This document shows, piece by piece, positions 55,709 through 64,000 of a DNA stretch of 64,000 nucleotides (positions are counted from its first letter, which is position 1; each line of letters begins with the position of its first letter). Source of the stretch: Helicobacter sp. 'house sparrow 1' (GTDB lineage Bacteria > Campylobacterota > Campylobacteria > Campylobacterales > Helicobacteraceae); contig NZ_FZQY01000005.1 of NCBI RefSeq assembly GCF_900199585.1, positions 1-64,000 on the forward strand, given 5' to 3'. The translations under genes and the position numbers were made by a program. Under the pieces are notes generated by a model that was not told where the DNA came from, searched no databases, and was given only the letters and a program-made list of their open reading frames with translations.

Positions 55709-56851
55709 TTATTTGTATCCCAGTGTATTTAACAGCTTGTGTGTATCTAGACTTAAAGTCAGCATTTGTTGGTGATAAAATCCTTCATGATTAAAGTGTA
55801 AAATAAAGCTAAACCTCCCGACTAAATAATGATTCTTGTATTCATAATAAAGCTCTGCACGGTCATAGAAACGAGATTGATAAAATGGTAATCCTGCATA
55901 GAAATTTTCACCATATTCTCTAAAATATTTAAATTGTCTATCGCCAAAATATAAACTATTGTCGATACCAAAACCCTTGTATTGTAGTTGTGTATCAAGT
56001 TGCCATCCAATTTGATTGCTAAAAGGATCTGTTCCAGTAGAGAGCCTTCTTTTTCTCTCCATTGAAGAAAGATTGCTAAAAGAAATTTTTATTTTATCTA
56101 GGCTAGGAATAAGCTGGGTGAGGTCTGTGCCAATAAACACCTGATAATAAAAACGATCTAAAAGATAGGTATCAAAATTATTTCCATCAAGATTTAAGAA
56201 ATTGCTATTTTTAAAGTGATAGAGCAAGAAAGAACCACCAAGAAAGAACTTTTTATCAAAAAAATTCTTTCTTAAATATCCTTGTGTTAGAAACTCATCA
56301 TCTCTTTTTTGAATATTTCCTCCATACCAGTCAAAAATAAATTCTGCTTGTAAATCAAGATTTTTTGAGTCATATTGAAACATTACACCATTATTTACAG
56401 GGTTGTAAAACAAGAAATCCTTTCTAAAAAAAAGATTAGAATATTCGCCTATCCAGTTTTTTTTTGAAAAGATTCCAAAATAGCCCTTAATATCATTGTA
56501 AGTAAAATCATAAGAGAGTGTAATTCCCCCCTTCATGGGATAATTCTCACCCATATTGTTGATAAAATATCCACCAAGATTAAGATTTTGATTATAAAAA
56601 TGCACCCCAATGTGAGGAAATAAACTTCCAGCAAACAAGGTTCTTGTAGGCCAAATTTTTTGAGATTCTTCAAGGTTATCTAGTAAAAAATCAAAGTCAA
56701 AACCATAAATGAATTGAATAGGGCGTTGTAGCTTTGCTTGATCTGTTTGGTTGGAAATATTAAAGGAGGGAGGATTTTCCTGAGAAAAAACAAATGTAAA
56801 AACAAGAATGCTAAGCAGATAAAATCTGCTTAGAAGAGAGTTATTTTTCAT
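55709..56851 (-). CDS. Outer-membrane beta-barrel protein, unrecognised
   Basis: A 380-residue exported protein. I chose the Met at 56851 (MKNNSLLSRFYLLSILVFTF), which begins a normal signal peptide ending near FSQ; an earlier Met adds 11 residues that spoil it. The mature part is rich in aromatic, alternating beta strands (for example GGYFINNMGENYPMKGG), fitting a porin-like barrel of roughly 16-18 strands. It lacks the terminal Phe usual for BAM substrates. The start overlaps the yceI stop by 11 bases, so it is translated with yceI. No family is assigned. Confidence 0.73.
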   Translation of the reverse strand: MKNNSLLSRFYLLSILVFTFVFSQENPPSFNISNQTDQAKLQRPIQFIYGFDFDFLLDNLEESQKIWPTRTLFAGSLFPHIGVHFYNQNLNLGGYFINNMGENYPMKGGITLSYDFTYNDIKGYFGIFSKKNWIGEYSNLFFRKDFLFYNPVNNGVMFQYDSKNLDLQAEFIFDWYGGNIQKRDDEFLTQGYLRKNFFDKKFFLGGSFLLYHFKNSNFLNLDGNNFDTYLLDRFYYQVFIGTDLTQLIPSLDKIKISFSNLSSMERKRRLSTGTDPFSNQIGWQLDTQLQYKGFGIDNSLYFGDRQFKYFREYGENFYAGLPFYQSRFYDRAELYYEYKNHYLVGRFSFILHFNHEGFYHQQMLTLSLDTHKLLNTLGYK

Positions 56852-57389
56852 ATATTTCAAGTTGAATAGACACTTTTGACTCATTGCTTACAATCATATC
56901 ACCAATACCTGTTCCAATATCAAAGTCTTTGCGCAGAATTACTCCTTGAATATCTAAAGCCATTACTTCTTTTTTGTTTAAAGGACTAATAGCAGGACCA
57001 CTCACTTCAACATCAAATACAACAGGTTTTTTGATACCCTTGAAAGTCAAATCTCCATAGATTTTGTTTCCCTCGTGTTTTGTCATCACAAAATAACCCT
57101 TGTTAAACTTTTTAGAATCAAAAAAGTCATTTGAAGTTAAATGCTCATCTCTTTTCTTATTTTTGGTGCTAATAGAAGAGATATCAACCTCACCCTCAAA
57201 TTTATTGATCTTTTTTGTTTGAGGATCAATATCTATATTTCCAGTAAAGGTCCCAAAATCACCACTTACTTTACTTAGCCCCAAGTGTTTAACTTCAAAG
57301 CCAACAGATGAGTGCGTGAAATCAATAGTATAGGGCTTTGCAAAACCAACTGAGCCGATAAAAAATAATGCTAATAAAAACTTTTTCAT
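56841..57389 (-). CDS. yceI: YceI-family periplasmic isoprenoid-binding protein
   Basis: A lipocalin-like periplasmic protein that binds long polyisoprenoids. The signal peptide is MKKFLLALFFIGSVGFA. The family hallmarks are YTIDFTHSSVGFEVKHLGL, the SSISTKNKKRDEHLTSNDFF block and the LTFKGIKKPVVFDV strand pair. At 182 residues it is typical. It is translated just ahead of an unknown outer-membrane protein. Confidence 0.94.
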   Translation of the reverse strand: MKKFLLALFFIGSVGFAKPYTIDFTHSSVGFEVKHLGLSKVSGDFGTFTGNIDIDPQTKKINKFEGEVDISSISTKNKKRDEHLTSNDFFDSKKFNKGYFVMTKHEGNKIYGDLTFKGIKKPVVFDVEVSGPAISPLNKKEVMALDIQGVILRKDFDIGTGIGDMIVSNESKVSIQLEIYEK

Positions 57390-57456
57390 ATTTTTCCTTT
57401 CTCTTATGTTTTATTAACCAGCAAAGAAGATATTATAAAATCCATGGGTTAATAAT

Positions 57457-58839
57457 TTACAAAGCCTTGATTAATTTTTCCAAGCGTTTTAGGCTTTCTT
57501 CTTTACCTAAAATAAAACAGGTTTCCATTACACCAATACCTCCAGGCTTCCCAAGTAGGGCAAGACGGAGATTTGGCATCAGATTTCCAATTTTGATGTT
57601 TTTACTTGTTGTGAAATTGTGGATAAGGGTTTGAATATTATCTAATGAGGTAACATCTTCTTTTTCAAAATAAATATAAAAATCTTGCAAGATTTGTTTT
57701 GTTTCACTTGTACATTTTGCAAACATCTTGGCATCATAGTCTGTAGGTGCAGTAAGAATGTCATTAATATTATCTCGGAATTCTAGGAGGGTATGGGATC
57801 GATTCTTAATTTCATTAAAAAGCACATCTCTAATCTTTGGATTTATATCTTTTATTCCAAAATTTACAAGTTCTTTTTCTAGGGCATCATGAGATAGTTG
57901 TCTTATGTAATATTGATTTAACCAAAGAAACTTTTCTTGATTATAACAACTGGGGGAGCTATTTAAATTGTTTGCGCTAAATTTCTCTAGCATATCTTTT
58001 AAACTAAAAATCTCTTCATCTTGATAACTCCAGCCCAATCGCACAAGAAAATTTAAAAGAGCTTCTGGTAAGTATCCCATTTTTTTATATTCTATTACGC
58101 TTGTTGCACCATGTCTTTTACTAAGTTTGGATCCATCTGATCCTAGAATCATAGGAACATGATAAAACTTTGGAATCTCAAATCCTAGTGCTTGATAAAC
58201 AACAATTTGCTTAGGAGTATTGCTTAAGTGATCATCTCCTCTAATAACATCTGTAATTCCCATCAAGGCATCATCCACTGCTACAACAAAGTTATAAGTA
58301 GGAGTTCCATCACTTCTTGCAATGATAAAGTCATCTACCTCTGTTGCTTGAAAGCTTACTTTTCCTTTGACTCCATCTTCAAAATCAATAGTGCCTTCTA
58401 ATGGAGCTTTGATTCTTACAACAGGAGAGATTCCACTAGGAGGGGTTCCTTGAAAGTCTCTATAGCGATTATCATATCTTGGGGTTTGTTTTTTACTTTC
58501 TTGCTCTTTCCTTAAGGCTTCCAATTCTTCTTTACTCATATAGCAATAATAAGCTTTTTTTTCATCAAGAAGTTTTTGAATATATTGTTGATATAGATCA
58601 AACCGTTGTGATTGATAAATAATATCATTATCAAATTTTAATCCTACCCAGTCAAAAGCCTCAATAATTGCCTGTGCTGCTTCTTTTGAATTTCTTGTAA
58701 GATCTGTATCTTCAATCCTTAAATAAAAATCTCCTTGATTTGCTTTTGAATGCAAATAATTAAAAAGCGCAGTGCGTAAGCCCCCAATATGCAAATGTCC
58801 AGTGGGAGATGGAGCAAAACGAGTAACAATTTTTTTCAT
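57457..58839 (-). CDS. gltX: Glutamyl-tRNA synthetase (GltX1 type)
   Basis: A class I synthetase with HIGH-like SPTGHLHIGG and KMSKS-like KLSKRHG. At 460 residues it resembles GltX1 of H. pylori more than GltX2, judging by blocks such as YCYMSKEELEALRKEQ and NSSPSCYNQEKFLWLNQYY. Helicobacter carry two GluRS paralogs, one charging tRNA-Glu and one tRNA-Gln; only one is in the window. It diverges from the TRIC-like gene. Confidence 0.95.
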   Translation of the reverse strand: MKKIVTRFAPSPTGHLHIGGLRTALFNYLHSKANQGDFYLRIEDTDLTRNSKEAAQAIIEAFDWVGLKFDNDIIYQSQRFDLYQQYIQKLLDEKKAYYCYMSKEELEALRKEQESKKQTPRYDNRYRDFQGTPPSGISPVVRIKAPLEGTIDFEDGVKGKVSFQATEVDDFIIARSDGTPTYNFVVAVDDALMGITDVIRGDDHLSNTPKQIVVYQALGFEIPKFYHVPMILGSDGSKLSKRHGATSVIEYKKMGYLPEALLNFLVRLGWSYQDEEIFSLKDMLEKFSANNLNSSPSCYNQEKFLWLNQYYIRQLSHDALEKELVNFGIKDINPKIRDVLFNEIKNRSHTLLEFRDNINDILTAPTDYDAKMFAKCTSETKQILQDFYIYFEKEDVTSLDNIQTLIHNFTTSKNIKIGNLMPNLRLALLGKPGGIGVMETCFILGKEESLKRLEKLIKAL

Positions 58840-58927
58840 TTTTAAACCTTGTCAAATAAAATGGTTGAAAACATGGTTGCTATTTTACTAAAATGATAGG
58901 GTTTTTTGAATCAAAAAAGAGAGCAAC

Positions 58928-59569
58928 TTGAGAATGGAAACAGGCGTATTATTGCATGTATTATTTATTGTGGGCATTGTTGTGGAATCTATGACAGGGG
59001 CTTTGGCTGCTGGAAAATTTAAAATGGATTTAATGGGGGTGATGTTTGTTGCACTTATTACAGCAATTGGGGGAGGTTCTGTTAGGGATGTGTTATTTAG
59101 TCACCAACCCTTAACTTGGATAAAGCACCCAGAATATATATGGATTATTCTTATTGCTGCAATCATTGCAACAAGAATTCCTAGAATTATCACAAGACTT
59201 GAGAGGGTTTTTTTGATTCTAGATGCAATAGGATTGGTTGTTTTTAGTGTGATAGGGACAGATATTGTGATGAAGAGTTATGACAATATGACTTTAGCTA
59301 TCTGTGGAGGGGTAATTACAGGAGTATTTGGAGGAATCTTGCGAGATATTCTTTGTAATCAAATACCACTTATTTTTCACAAAGAAATTTACGCAAGTGT
59401 TGCGATTTTTGCTTCTGCTCTTTATTATAGTCTTATTCATTTCTTTGGTATCAATGAGGGGATTGCAAGTCTTATTACAATTGTTTGTGGAGCAACTCTA
59501 AGACTTGTTGGTATCTATTATAAGTTGGGACTACCTGTTTTTAGCACAGAAGAAGGGGAATATAAATAA
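58928..59569 (+). CDS. TRIC/UPF0126 family membrane channel
   Basis: A seven-helix membrane protein of the YadS/YicG family, now regarded as prokaryotic TRIC-type cation channels. The two repeated units each hold a Gly-rich kinked motif: AIGGGSVRDVLF and GVFGGILRDILCNQIP. At 213 residues (or 211 from the ATG at 58934) it is typical. The start is uncertain because GAGAG at 58919 fits either TTG 58928 or ATG 58934. It is monocistronic, followed by a strong hairpin. Confidence 0.9.
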   Translation: MRMETGVLLHVLFIVGIVVESMTGALAAGKFKMDLMGVMFVALITAIGGGSVRDVLFSHQPLTWIKHPEYIWIILIAAIIATRIPRIITRLERVFLILDAIGLVVFSVIGTDIVMKSYDNMTLAICGGVITGVFGGILRDILCNQIPLIFHKEIYASVAIFASALYYSLIHFFGINEGIASLITIVCGATLRLVGIYYKLGLPVFSTEEGEYK

Positions 59570-59576
59570 AGTTTTT

Positions 59577-59614
59577 AGATTTGATTTTTAAATAGAGAAA
59601 TAAAAATCAAATCT
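59577..59614 (+). terminator. Hairpin terminator between the TRIC gene and gmd
   Basis: AGATTTGATTTTTA (59577-59590) and TAAAAATCAAATCT (59601-59614) form a perfect 14-bp stem, followed by AATTTT. It sits at a convergent gene junction. Confidence 0.7.
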
Positions 59615-59623
59615 AATTTTAAT

Positions 59624-60733
59624 TTATTCAAAATAGCTCAAAATAGTATAGCCATTATCCTTTAGATATTTGTCTTTTTGCATTAATTTTAGATCGCTTG
59701 CAACCATCTCTTTTATAAGCATTGAGAGGTTGTATTCTGGAACCCATCCCAATTTAGTTCTTGCCTTTGTTGCATCACCAATTAAGAGTTCAACTTCAGT
59801 AGGTCTAAAATACTTCGGATCAACTGCTACAACCTCTTTCCCTACAGGTAGCTTAAAATCCCCATCGCAATATTTTACAAATCCTTTTTCATCAATTCCA
59901 CTGCCGGTAAATTCAAGTTCAATACCCAGCTCTTTAAAGGCTAAATAAACAAATTCTCTAACTTCTGTTGTAATACCTGTTGCAATAACAAAGTCATCAG
60001 CTTTTTCAGCCTGTAATATCATCCACATCATCCTAACATAGTCTTTAGCATGCCCCCAATCTCTCTTTGCAGAAAGATTTCCTAAATAAAGTTTATCTTG
60101 CAAACCTAGAGCTATTTTTGCAGCGGCTCTTGTGATTTTTCTTGTGACAAATGTTTCGCCACGGATGGGACTTTCATGATTAAATAAAATACCATTGCTT
60201 GCAAAAATATTATAAGCCTCACGATAGTTTATTGTGATCCAGTAGGCATACAGTTTGGCGCAGGCATAAGGAGATCTGGGGTAAAAAGGTGTTTTTTCAT
60301 TTTGGGGAGTTTCTTGCACAAGTCCATAAAGTTCACTTGTTGAAGCTTGGTAGATTCTAGTTTTTTGAGTAAGATCTAAAAGTCGTACAGCTTCAAGAAT
60401 TCTAAGTGTTCCTATACCATCTGCATTTGCAGTGTATTCTGGTGTTTCAAAGGATACTGCCACATGACTCATTGCAGCAAGATTATAAATTTCATCAGGT
60501 CTAGTTTCTTGTATGATGCGCGTAAGATTCATAGAATCTGTCATATCTCCATAGTGAAGAAAAAAATTTCTATTATTAAGATGAGGATCTTGATAGAGAT
60601 GGTCAATCCTATCTGTATTAAATAATGAAGCGCGTCTTTTTATACCATGAACTTTGTATCCTTTTTTTAGTAAAAATTCTGCAAGATAAGCTCCATCTTG
60701 CCCTGTAATACCTGTAATCAGCGCGGTTTTCAT
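59624..60733 (-). CDS. gmd: GDP-mannose 4,6-dehydratase
   Basis: Converts GDP-D-mannose to GDP-4-keto-6-deoxymannose, leading to GDP-fucose or related 6-deoxy sugars. The NADP-binding [19 protein letters not shown], the [17 protein letters not shown] block and the catalytic YxxxK in [13 protein letters not shown] are present. At 369 residues it is normal. It is the last gene of the manC-ligE-gmd operon. The usual partner wcaG/fcl is not beside it here, so the final sugar is undetermined. Confidence 0.96.
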   Translation of the reverse strand: MKTALITGITGQDGAYLAEFLLKKGYKVHGIKRRASLFNTDRIDHLYQDPHLNNRNFFLHYGDMTDSMNLTRIIQETRPDEIYNLAAMSHVAVSFETPEYTANADGIGTLRILEAVRLLDLTQKTRIYQASTSELYGLVQETPQNEKTPFYPRSPYACAKLYAYWITINYREAYNIFASNGILFNHESPIRGETFVTRKITRAAAKIALGLQDKLYLGNLSAKRDWGHAKDYVRMMWMILQAEKADDFVIATGITTEVREFVYLAFKELGIELEFTGSGIDEKGFVKYCDGDFKLPVGKEVVAVDPKYFRPTEVELLIGDATKARTKLGWVPEYNLSMLIKEMVASDLKLMQKDKYLKDNGYTILSYFE

Positions 60734-60764
60734 GTCACTCCTTTTTTTATGGTTTTTTGAGAGA

Positions 60765-61580
60765 TTAAAATTCTCTATAAAGTCTTAAAAAAACAGGATG
60801 CCTAGGGATGTTGTTTTTGGTTGTTTTATAAAACTTGTAGGTAATTATACTACCTATTTTTGGAGGATTTTTTCTAAAATCATCACTAAACCCACTCCCA
60901 ATCCTAAAGGTTTTATCCCCATCTTTGCAGGTTAGCGAACCCACAACATTTGCATATTTTCCTTTACCTTTTTGGTATTCAATGATCTTGCATTCAGAAT
61001 CAAAGAAAAACTTATATTTAAGGGAGCTTGGATTTCTTCCTGTAACATAAGGCTCTCCTTTTCTCCTCAATATAATACCTTCCCCATCTTTTAGCCTCAC
61101 TTGCTCAATAAAATTTAATAACTCTGTCTTATCGTGGAATTGATATTGGGGGATAATTTTTATAAATTTTGGTTGATGAGATTTTAAGAAATCTTGTAAA
61201 TGTTTGATTCTTTCCAAAAGGTCTCCCTTTTTATTTGGAACTTCAAAGACATAAAAAGAAAGATTTTCCCACAAAATCTTATTTTGTTGGTTTTTAACAA
61301 TGGACACTATAGTTTCAAAATCACCTTGTTTTGTAAAAAGTTCCCCATCTATTGCAAATGGTGGAAAATCTTTGATAAACCATTTTGGAGGATTAAGGTT
61401 TTTTCCACTTCTTGAGAGGAGAGTTTTTCCATCCCAATATGCCCTAATCCCATCTAGCTTTTCACTAACAAAGTAGTCTTTTATCTCTATAGTATCAATA
61501 TTTTGAAGTACCACAGGGTGAATAAGATCTAGTGCGTAGGCTTTGCAAATACAAATAAGAAATAATAGGATTCCTAGCAT
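60765..61580 (-). CDS. ligE: Exported ATP-dependent DNA ligase, LigE type
   Basis: A minimal ATP-dependent DNA ligase. Motif [14 protein letters not shown] places the adenylated Lys41, motif III is FAIDGELF, motif IV is [14 protein letters not shown], and motif V is SLKYKFF. A short OB domain follows ([14 protein letters not shown]). The N-terminal [16 protein letters not shown] is a Sec signal peptide, as in LigE ligases, which are thought to work in the periplasm on incoming or extracellular DNA. At 271 residues it matches LigE. The start overlaps manC by 7 bases and gmd follows 31 bases later. Confidence 0.92.
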   Translation of the reverse strand: MLGILLFLICICKAYALDLIHPVVLQNIDTIEIKDYFVSEKLDGIRAYWDGKTLLSRSGKNLNPPKWFIKDFPPFAIDGELFTKQGDFETIVSIVKNQQNKILWENLSFYVFEVPNKKGDLLERIKHLQDFLKSHQPKFIKIIPQYQFHDKTELLNFIEQVRLKDGEGIILRRKGEPYVTGRNPSSLKYKFFFDSECKIIEYQKGKGKYANVVGSLTCKDGDKTFRIGSGFSDDFRKNPPKIGSIITYKFYKTTKNNIPRHPVFLRLYREF

Positions 61581-62947
61581 CTCTTAAAATCATCCTCAAT
61601 ACGGATGATGTCATCTTCCCCAAGATATTCTCCCATTTGCACTTCAATAATAACAAGATCAATTCTCCCCTCATTGGCAAGCCGGTGGGATTTTCCCATA
61701 GGGATGTAGGTGGATTGATTTGTATGGAGTTCAAACACTTTGTCTTCTAGAGTTATTAATGCTGTTCCACTTACTACAATCCAATGTTCATTGCGGTGAA
61801 GATGCTTTTGTAAGCTTAGGCGTGAATTTGGTTTCACAATGATCTTTTTAATCTTATAAAAATTACTCTCAAGAAGGACGCTATAAGTTCCCCAAGGTCG
61901 ATGGGTTGTATTGTGTTGTTTGGCAAGATGTGGAAATTTTTGCTTAATAAGAGGTAGTAAATCCTTTACTTTTTGACTTTCTCCTTTTTTGATGAGTAGA
62001 AGTGAATCTGATGTGTCAATAGCAATGAGATCTTTAATGCCAATTGTTGCAACAAGCTTATCTGAAAAAATAAAATTATTACTGCTTTCTTCTTGAATGA
62101 TTTTTGTTGGGTTGATGAAGCTAGTTTGATCAAATTCTTTACTTAGAGAATCAAAACTTCCAATGTCATTCCAAAGCAGGTTGGATTCTATGCAAAATAC
62201 TTTTTTACTTTTTTCCATTAAGGCATAATCGATGCTAATAGATGGAATACTTTCATCTTTTGGTAGCCTAATATATTGATTTTCTCGTGCAGATTTTATA
62301 AAGACTTCTTTGCATGTTTGAAGGAGTAAAGGAGCGTGTATTGCCATCTCTTTTAAGAAAAAATCAACATTAAAACAAAACATTCCACTATTATAGAAAT
62401 ATCCACCTTGTTGGATAAACTCTTCACATTTTTGCAAGGATGGTTTTTCAATAAAATTTTTAACATCTCCATTTATGGAGTGAATATAGCCATAGCCTGT
62501 GATGGGCTCTGTTGGTTTTATTCCAAAAGTAACCAATAAATTCTTTTTTGCCATATCTATTGCTTTTAAAATTTCTTGTTTATAAACTTCTAGATTTGAT
62601 ATGAGATGATCACTTGGTAACACAATCAAAATGTCTTCAGGATTTGAATTGAGTGCGCTAAAAGTGATTGCAGGAGCTGTATTTTTTGGAGCAGATTCTA
62701 AAATAAAACTTGAGATTTCTTGTTGTATTTCTTTTGCCTGATCTTGCAATAAGAAAAAATATTGCTCATTTGAGACAATTTCAAAGGATGCTTGAAACTC
62801 TTTTGCTAAAAAAGAATTTCTTAAAAGTGTTTTTTGAAGAAGAGACTGATTGTCTAAAATTTTACTAAACTGTTTTGGAAAGCTTTCTCTAGAAAGTGGC
62901 CAAAGTCTTGTTCCATTGCCACCACATAAAACTACAATCTTTATCAT
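61574..62947 (-). CDS. manC: Mannose-1-P guanylyltransferase/mannose-6-P isomerase
   Basis: A bifunctional enzyme of 457 residues producing GDP-mannose. The N-terminal nucleotidyltransferase begins VVLCGGNGTRLWPLSRESFP and includes ILIVLPSDHLI. The C-terminal cupin isomerase domain holds RPWGTYSVLL, SLQKHLHRNEHWIVVSGTA and YIPMGKSHRLAN. It feeds gmd in the same operon for LPS or surface glycan synthesis. Confidence 0.95.
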   Translation of the reverse strand: MIKIVVLCGGNGTRLWPLSRESFPKQFSKILDNQSLLQKTLLRNSFLAKEFQASFEIVSNEQYFFLLQDQAKEIQQEISSFILESAPKNTAPAITFSALNSNPEDILIVLPSDHLISNLEVYKQEILKAIDMAKKNLLVTFGIKPTEPITGYGYIHSINGDVKNFIEKPSLQKCEEFIQQGGYFYNSGMFCFNVDFFLKEMAIHAPLLLQTCKEVFIKSARENQYIRLPKDESIPSISIDYALMEKSKKVFCIESNLLWNDIGSFDSLSKEFDQTSFINPTKIIQEESSNNFIFSDKLVATIGIKDLIAIDTSDSLLLIKKGESQKVKDLLPLIKQKFPHLAKQHNTTHRPWGTYSVLLESNFYKIKKIIVKPNSRLSLQKHLHRNEHWIVVSGTALITLEDKVFELHTNQSTYIPMGKSHRLANEGRIDLVIIEVQMGEYLGEDDIIRIEDDFKRC

Positions 62948-63225
62948 TTTTTGATCCTTAATAAGGTTTCAAAAGATACTATGATCTTAAGAATTTAAAA
63001 TTTAATATGAGTTTGATAGCTCAATTTTTGCTTATCAAAATTACTATGCATAGAATAATACAGGATTTATCTTAAGATGATTGAGTTTCTAGTCAAACTT
63101 AATCTAAAATAATTGAAGAATTATTTTCTTTATGGGATACCCTATAATGGGTTGTTTAGTTAATGTGTTTTAAATTCTTTGAGTAAAACTCATACAAAAA
63201 ACTCAAAGAGTTAAGTTTATTTGTC
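62948..63225. other. Non-coding region between manC and the tRNA-tuf operon
   Basis: No gene is visible. It contains a TATAAT at 63143-63148 without a good -35, and an imperfect 12-bp inverted repeat (AATTCTTTGAGT at 63173-63184, ACTCAAAGAGTT at 63201-63212) ending 14 bases before the -35 of the tRNA-tuf promoter. Confidence 0.55.
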
Positions 63226-63254
63226 TTGACAAAAAATTTTTTTTGTTATAAAAT
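63226..63254 (+). promoter_or_regulatory. Strong promoter of the tRNA-tuf operon
   Basis: A consensus TTGACA (63226-63231), a 17-base spacer and TAAAAT (63249-63254; overlapping TATAAA at 63247). It lies about 55 bases before the first tRNA. The AT-rich spacer is mostly A and T tracts. Confidence 0.75.
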
Positions 63255-63309
63255 TCCGCCCTCACAGTTTTATAAGCAGTGATTTTAATTTGATTGATAA
63301 AGTATTTGT

Positions 63310-63385
63310 GCTGGTTTAGCTCAGTTGGTAGAGCAGCTGCCTTGTAAGCAGCAGGTCGGGGGTTCAAGTCCCTTAACCAGCTCCA
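63310..63385 (+). tRNA. tRNA-Thr (TGT)
   Basis: Acceptor GCTGGTT pairs with AACCAGC, the anticodon loop CTTGTAA gives TGT, T-loop TTCAAGT, and CCA is encoded. It is the first tRNA of the tuf operon. Confidence 0.97.
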
Positions 63386-63473
63386 TCAAACCCTTTACAG
63401 ACTTATCTGTATTCAGTGTTTGACCAGTTACCTTATGTTTAATATTTTGGAATGATATTAAAATATTTGTGTT

Positions 63474-63558
<85 letters not shown>

Positions 63559-63582
63559 TACTAATAAGGTCGTTTAAGTGAT

Positions 63583-63659
63583 GCGGGAATAGCTCAGTTG
63601 GCTAGAGCATCAGCCTTCCAAGCTGAGGGTCGCGGGTTCGAGCCCCGTTTCCCGCTCCA
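63583..63659 (+). tRNA. tRNA-Gly (TCC)
   Basis: Acceptor GCGGGAA pairs with TTCCCGC, the anticodon loop CTTCCAA gives TCC, and CCA is encoded. Its acceptor and D-arm start resemble the GCC tRNA-Gly at 36.2 kb. Confidence 0.97.
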
Positions 63660-63767
63660 TTGGATACTGGGAGCTGAAGATTCGTCTTTAAACATTTTAT
63701 TAGTAGCTCCAAAAGTTTTATGAATTAATTTTTTAATCACTTAATTATATAGCTTTAGTTTTTTGTT

Positions 63768-63842
63768 GCCCATATAGCTCAGTGGCAGAGCACTTCCTTG
63801 GTAAGGAAGAGGTCGGCGGTTCAATCCCGCTTGTGGGCTCCA
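63768..63842 (+). tRNA. tRNA-Thr (GGT)
   Basis: Acceptor GCCCATA pairs with TGTGGGC allowing a wobble, the anticodon loop TTGGTAA gives GGT, and CCA is encoded. It is the last tRNA before tuf. Confidence 0.96.
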
Positions 63843-63951
63843 GTTTTGGTTTTTGTTGTTTTATTTGGAGTTTAGAAACCTTCATTTTAACAATTTTTGT
63901 GTAAAATAAGGGCTTTAACCCAGAAATCTATCAAAGTTATAGGAGAAAAAG

Positions 63952-64000
63952 ATGGCTAAAGAAAAATTTGTCAAAACAAAACCACATGTTAATATTGGTA
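63952..64000 (+). CDS. tuf: Elongation factor Tu, 5' end only
   Basis: The window ends 16 codons into this gene. The translation MAKEKFVKTKPHVNIG is the standard EF-Tu N terminus. AGGAG (63941-63945) is placed six bases before the ATG. EF-Tu delivers aminoacyl-tRNA to the ribosome; the tRNAs directly upstream are probably cotranscribed with it. The gene is cut by the window edge, not broken. Confidence 0.95.
   Translation, partial: MAKEKFVKTKPHVNIG

Overview
The window is chromosomal DNA of a Helicobacter-like member of the Campylobacterota. The evidence is an AT-rich sequence (roughly one third G+C by eye), dense coding with many 1-20 base overlaps, class-typical genes (fliY, flhF/flhG, ccoS, fqrB-type reductase, a dprA-dprB pair, gltX1-type GluRS, the HQWRQPL histidine-kinase box), and local gene orders I remember from Helicobacter pylori: lolA-secA-lolC-like, kefB-pepF, minE/minD/ilvC, mutS2-murC, fliY-fliM-fliA-flhG-flhF-folK-pepQ-aroQ. 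It is unlikely to be H. pylori itself, because it carries a selenocysteine tRNA beside selA, an enterobactin-type receptor with an esterase, and a secreted minimal DNA ligase. Species cannot be fixed from the sequence alone.

Layout. 1-8.6 kb: a K+ transporter (ktrB-like), tmRNA, lolA, secA, a LolC/E-like permease, murI and rho. 8.7-12.3 kb: a tightly coupled reverse-strand operon of an unrecognised coiled-coil protein, a histidine kinase and a response regulator with an unusual winged-helix output. 12.4-18.1 kb: a KefB-like antiporter, pepF, a small conserved protein and recG. 18.1-21.6 kb: queF, a periplasmic siderophore-type esterase and a TonB-dependent receptor with a Fur-box-like palindrome over its promoter. 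21.6-30.9 kb: cysS, a small outer-membrane protein, murJ, a DUF342 protein, ruvA, dprB/ruvX, dprA, minE, minD, ilvC. 31-36.1 kb: mutS2, a small membrane protein, murC and a dapC-like aminotransferase. 36.2-38.6 kb: a Gly-Leu-Cys-Ser tRNA cluster, selA and selC. 38.6-45.2 kb: fqrB-like reductase, ccoS, maf, alaS, nfu, a small unknown protein and murE. 45.2-54.7 kb: a long reverse-strand flagellar/housekeeping block (fliY to aroQ, motE-like, fliJ-like, purA). 54.7-62.9 kb: prs, an outer-membrane protein, yceI, gltX, a TRIC-type channel, gmd, a LigE-type ligase and manC/manA. 62.9-64 kb: tRNA Thr-Tyr-Gly-Thr leading into tuf, the same order as the E. coli tufB operon.

Most of the window is core housekeeping. 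Functional groupings are cell-wall synthesis (murI, murJ, murC, murE, dapC-like), division (minD/E), flagellar assembly and motor control, DNA uptake and recombination (dprA/dprB, ruvA, recG, mutS2), K+ and iron transport, selenocysteine synthesis, and GDP-mannose-based surface glycan synthesis. The less ordinary items are the three-gene signalling operon, an in-frame stop just ahead of the DUF342 gene, a probable non-AUG start for the KefB-like gene, a selC gene with a mismatched first acceptor pair and a CTA end, and the LigE gene inside a sugar-nucleotide operon. I found no CRISPR array, insertion sequence, prophage or rRNA gene.
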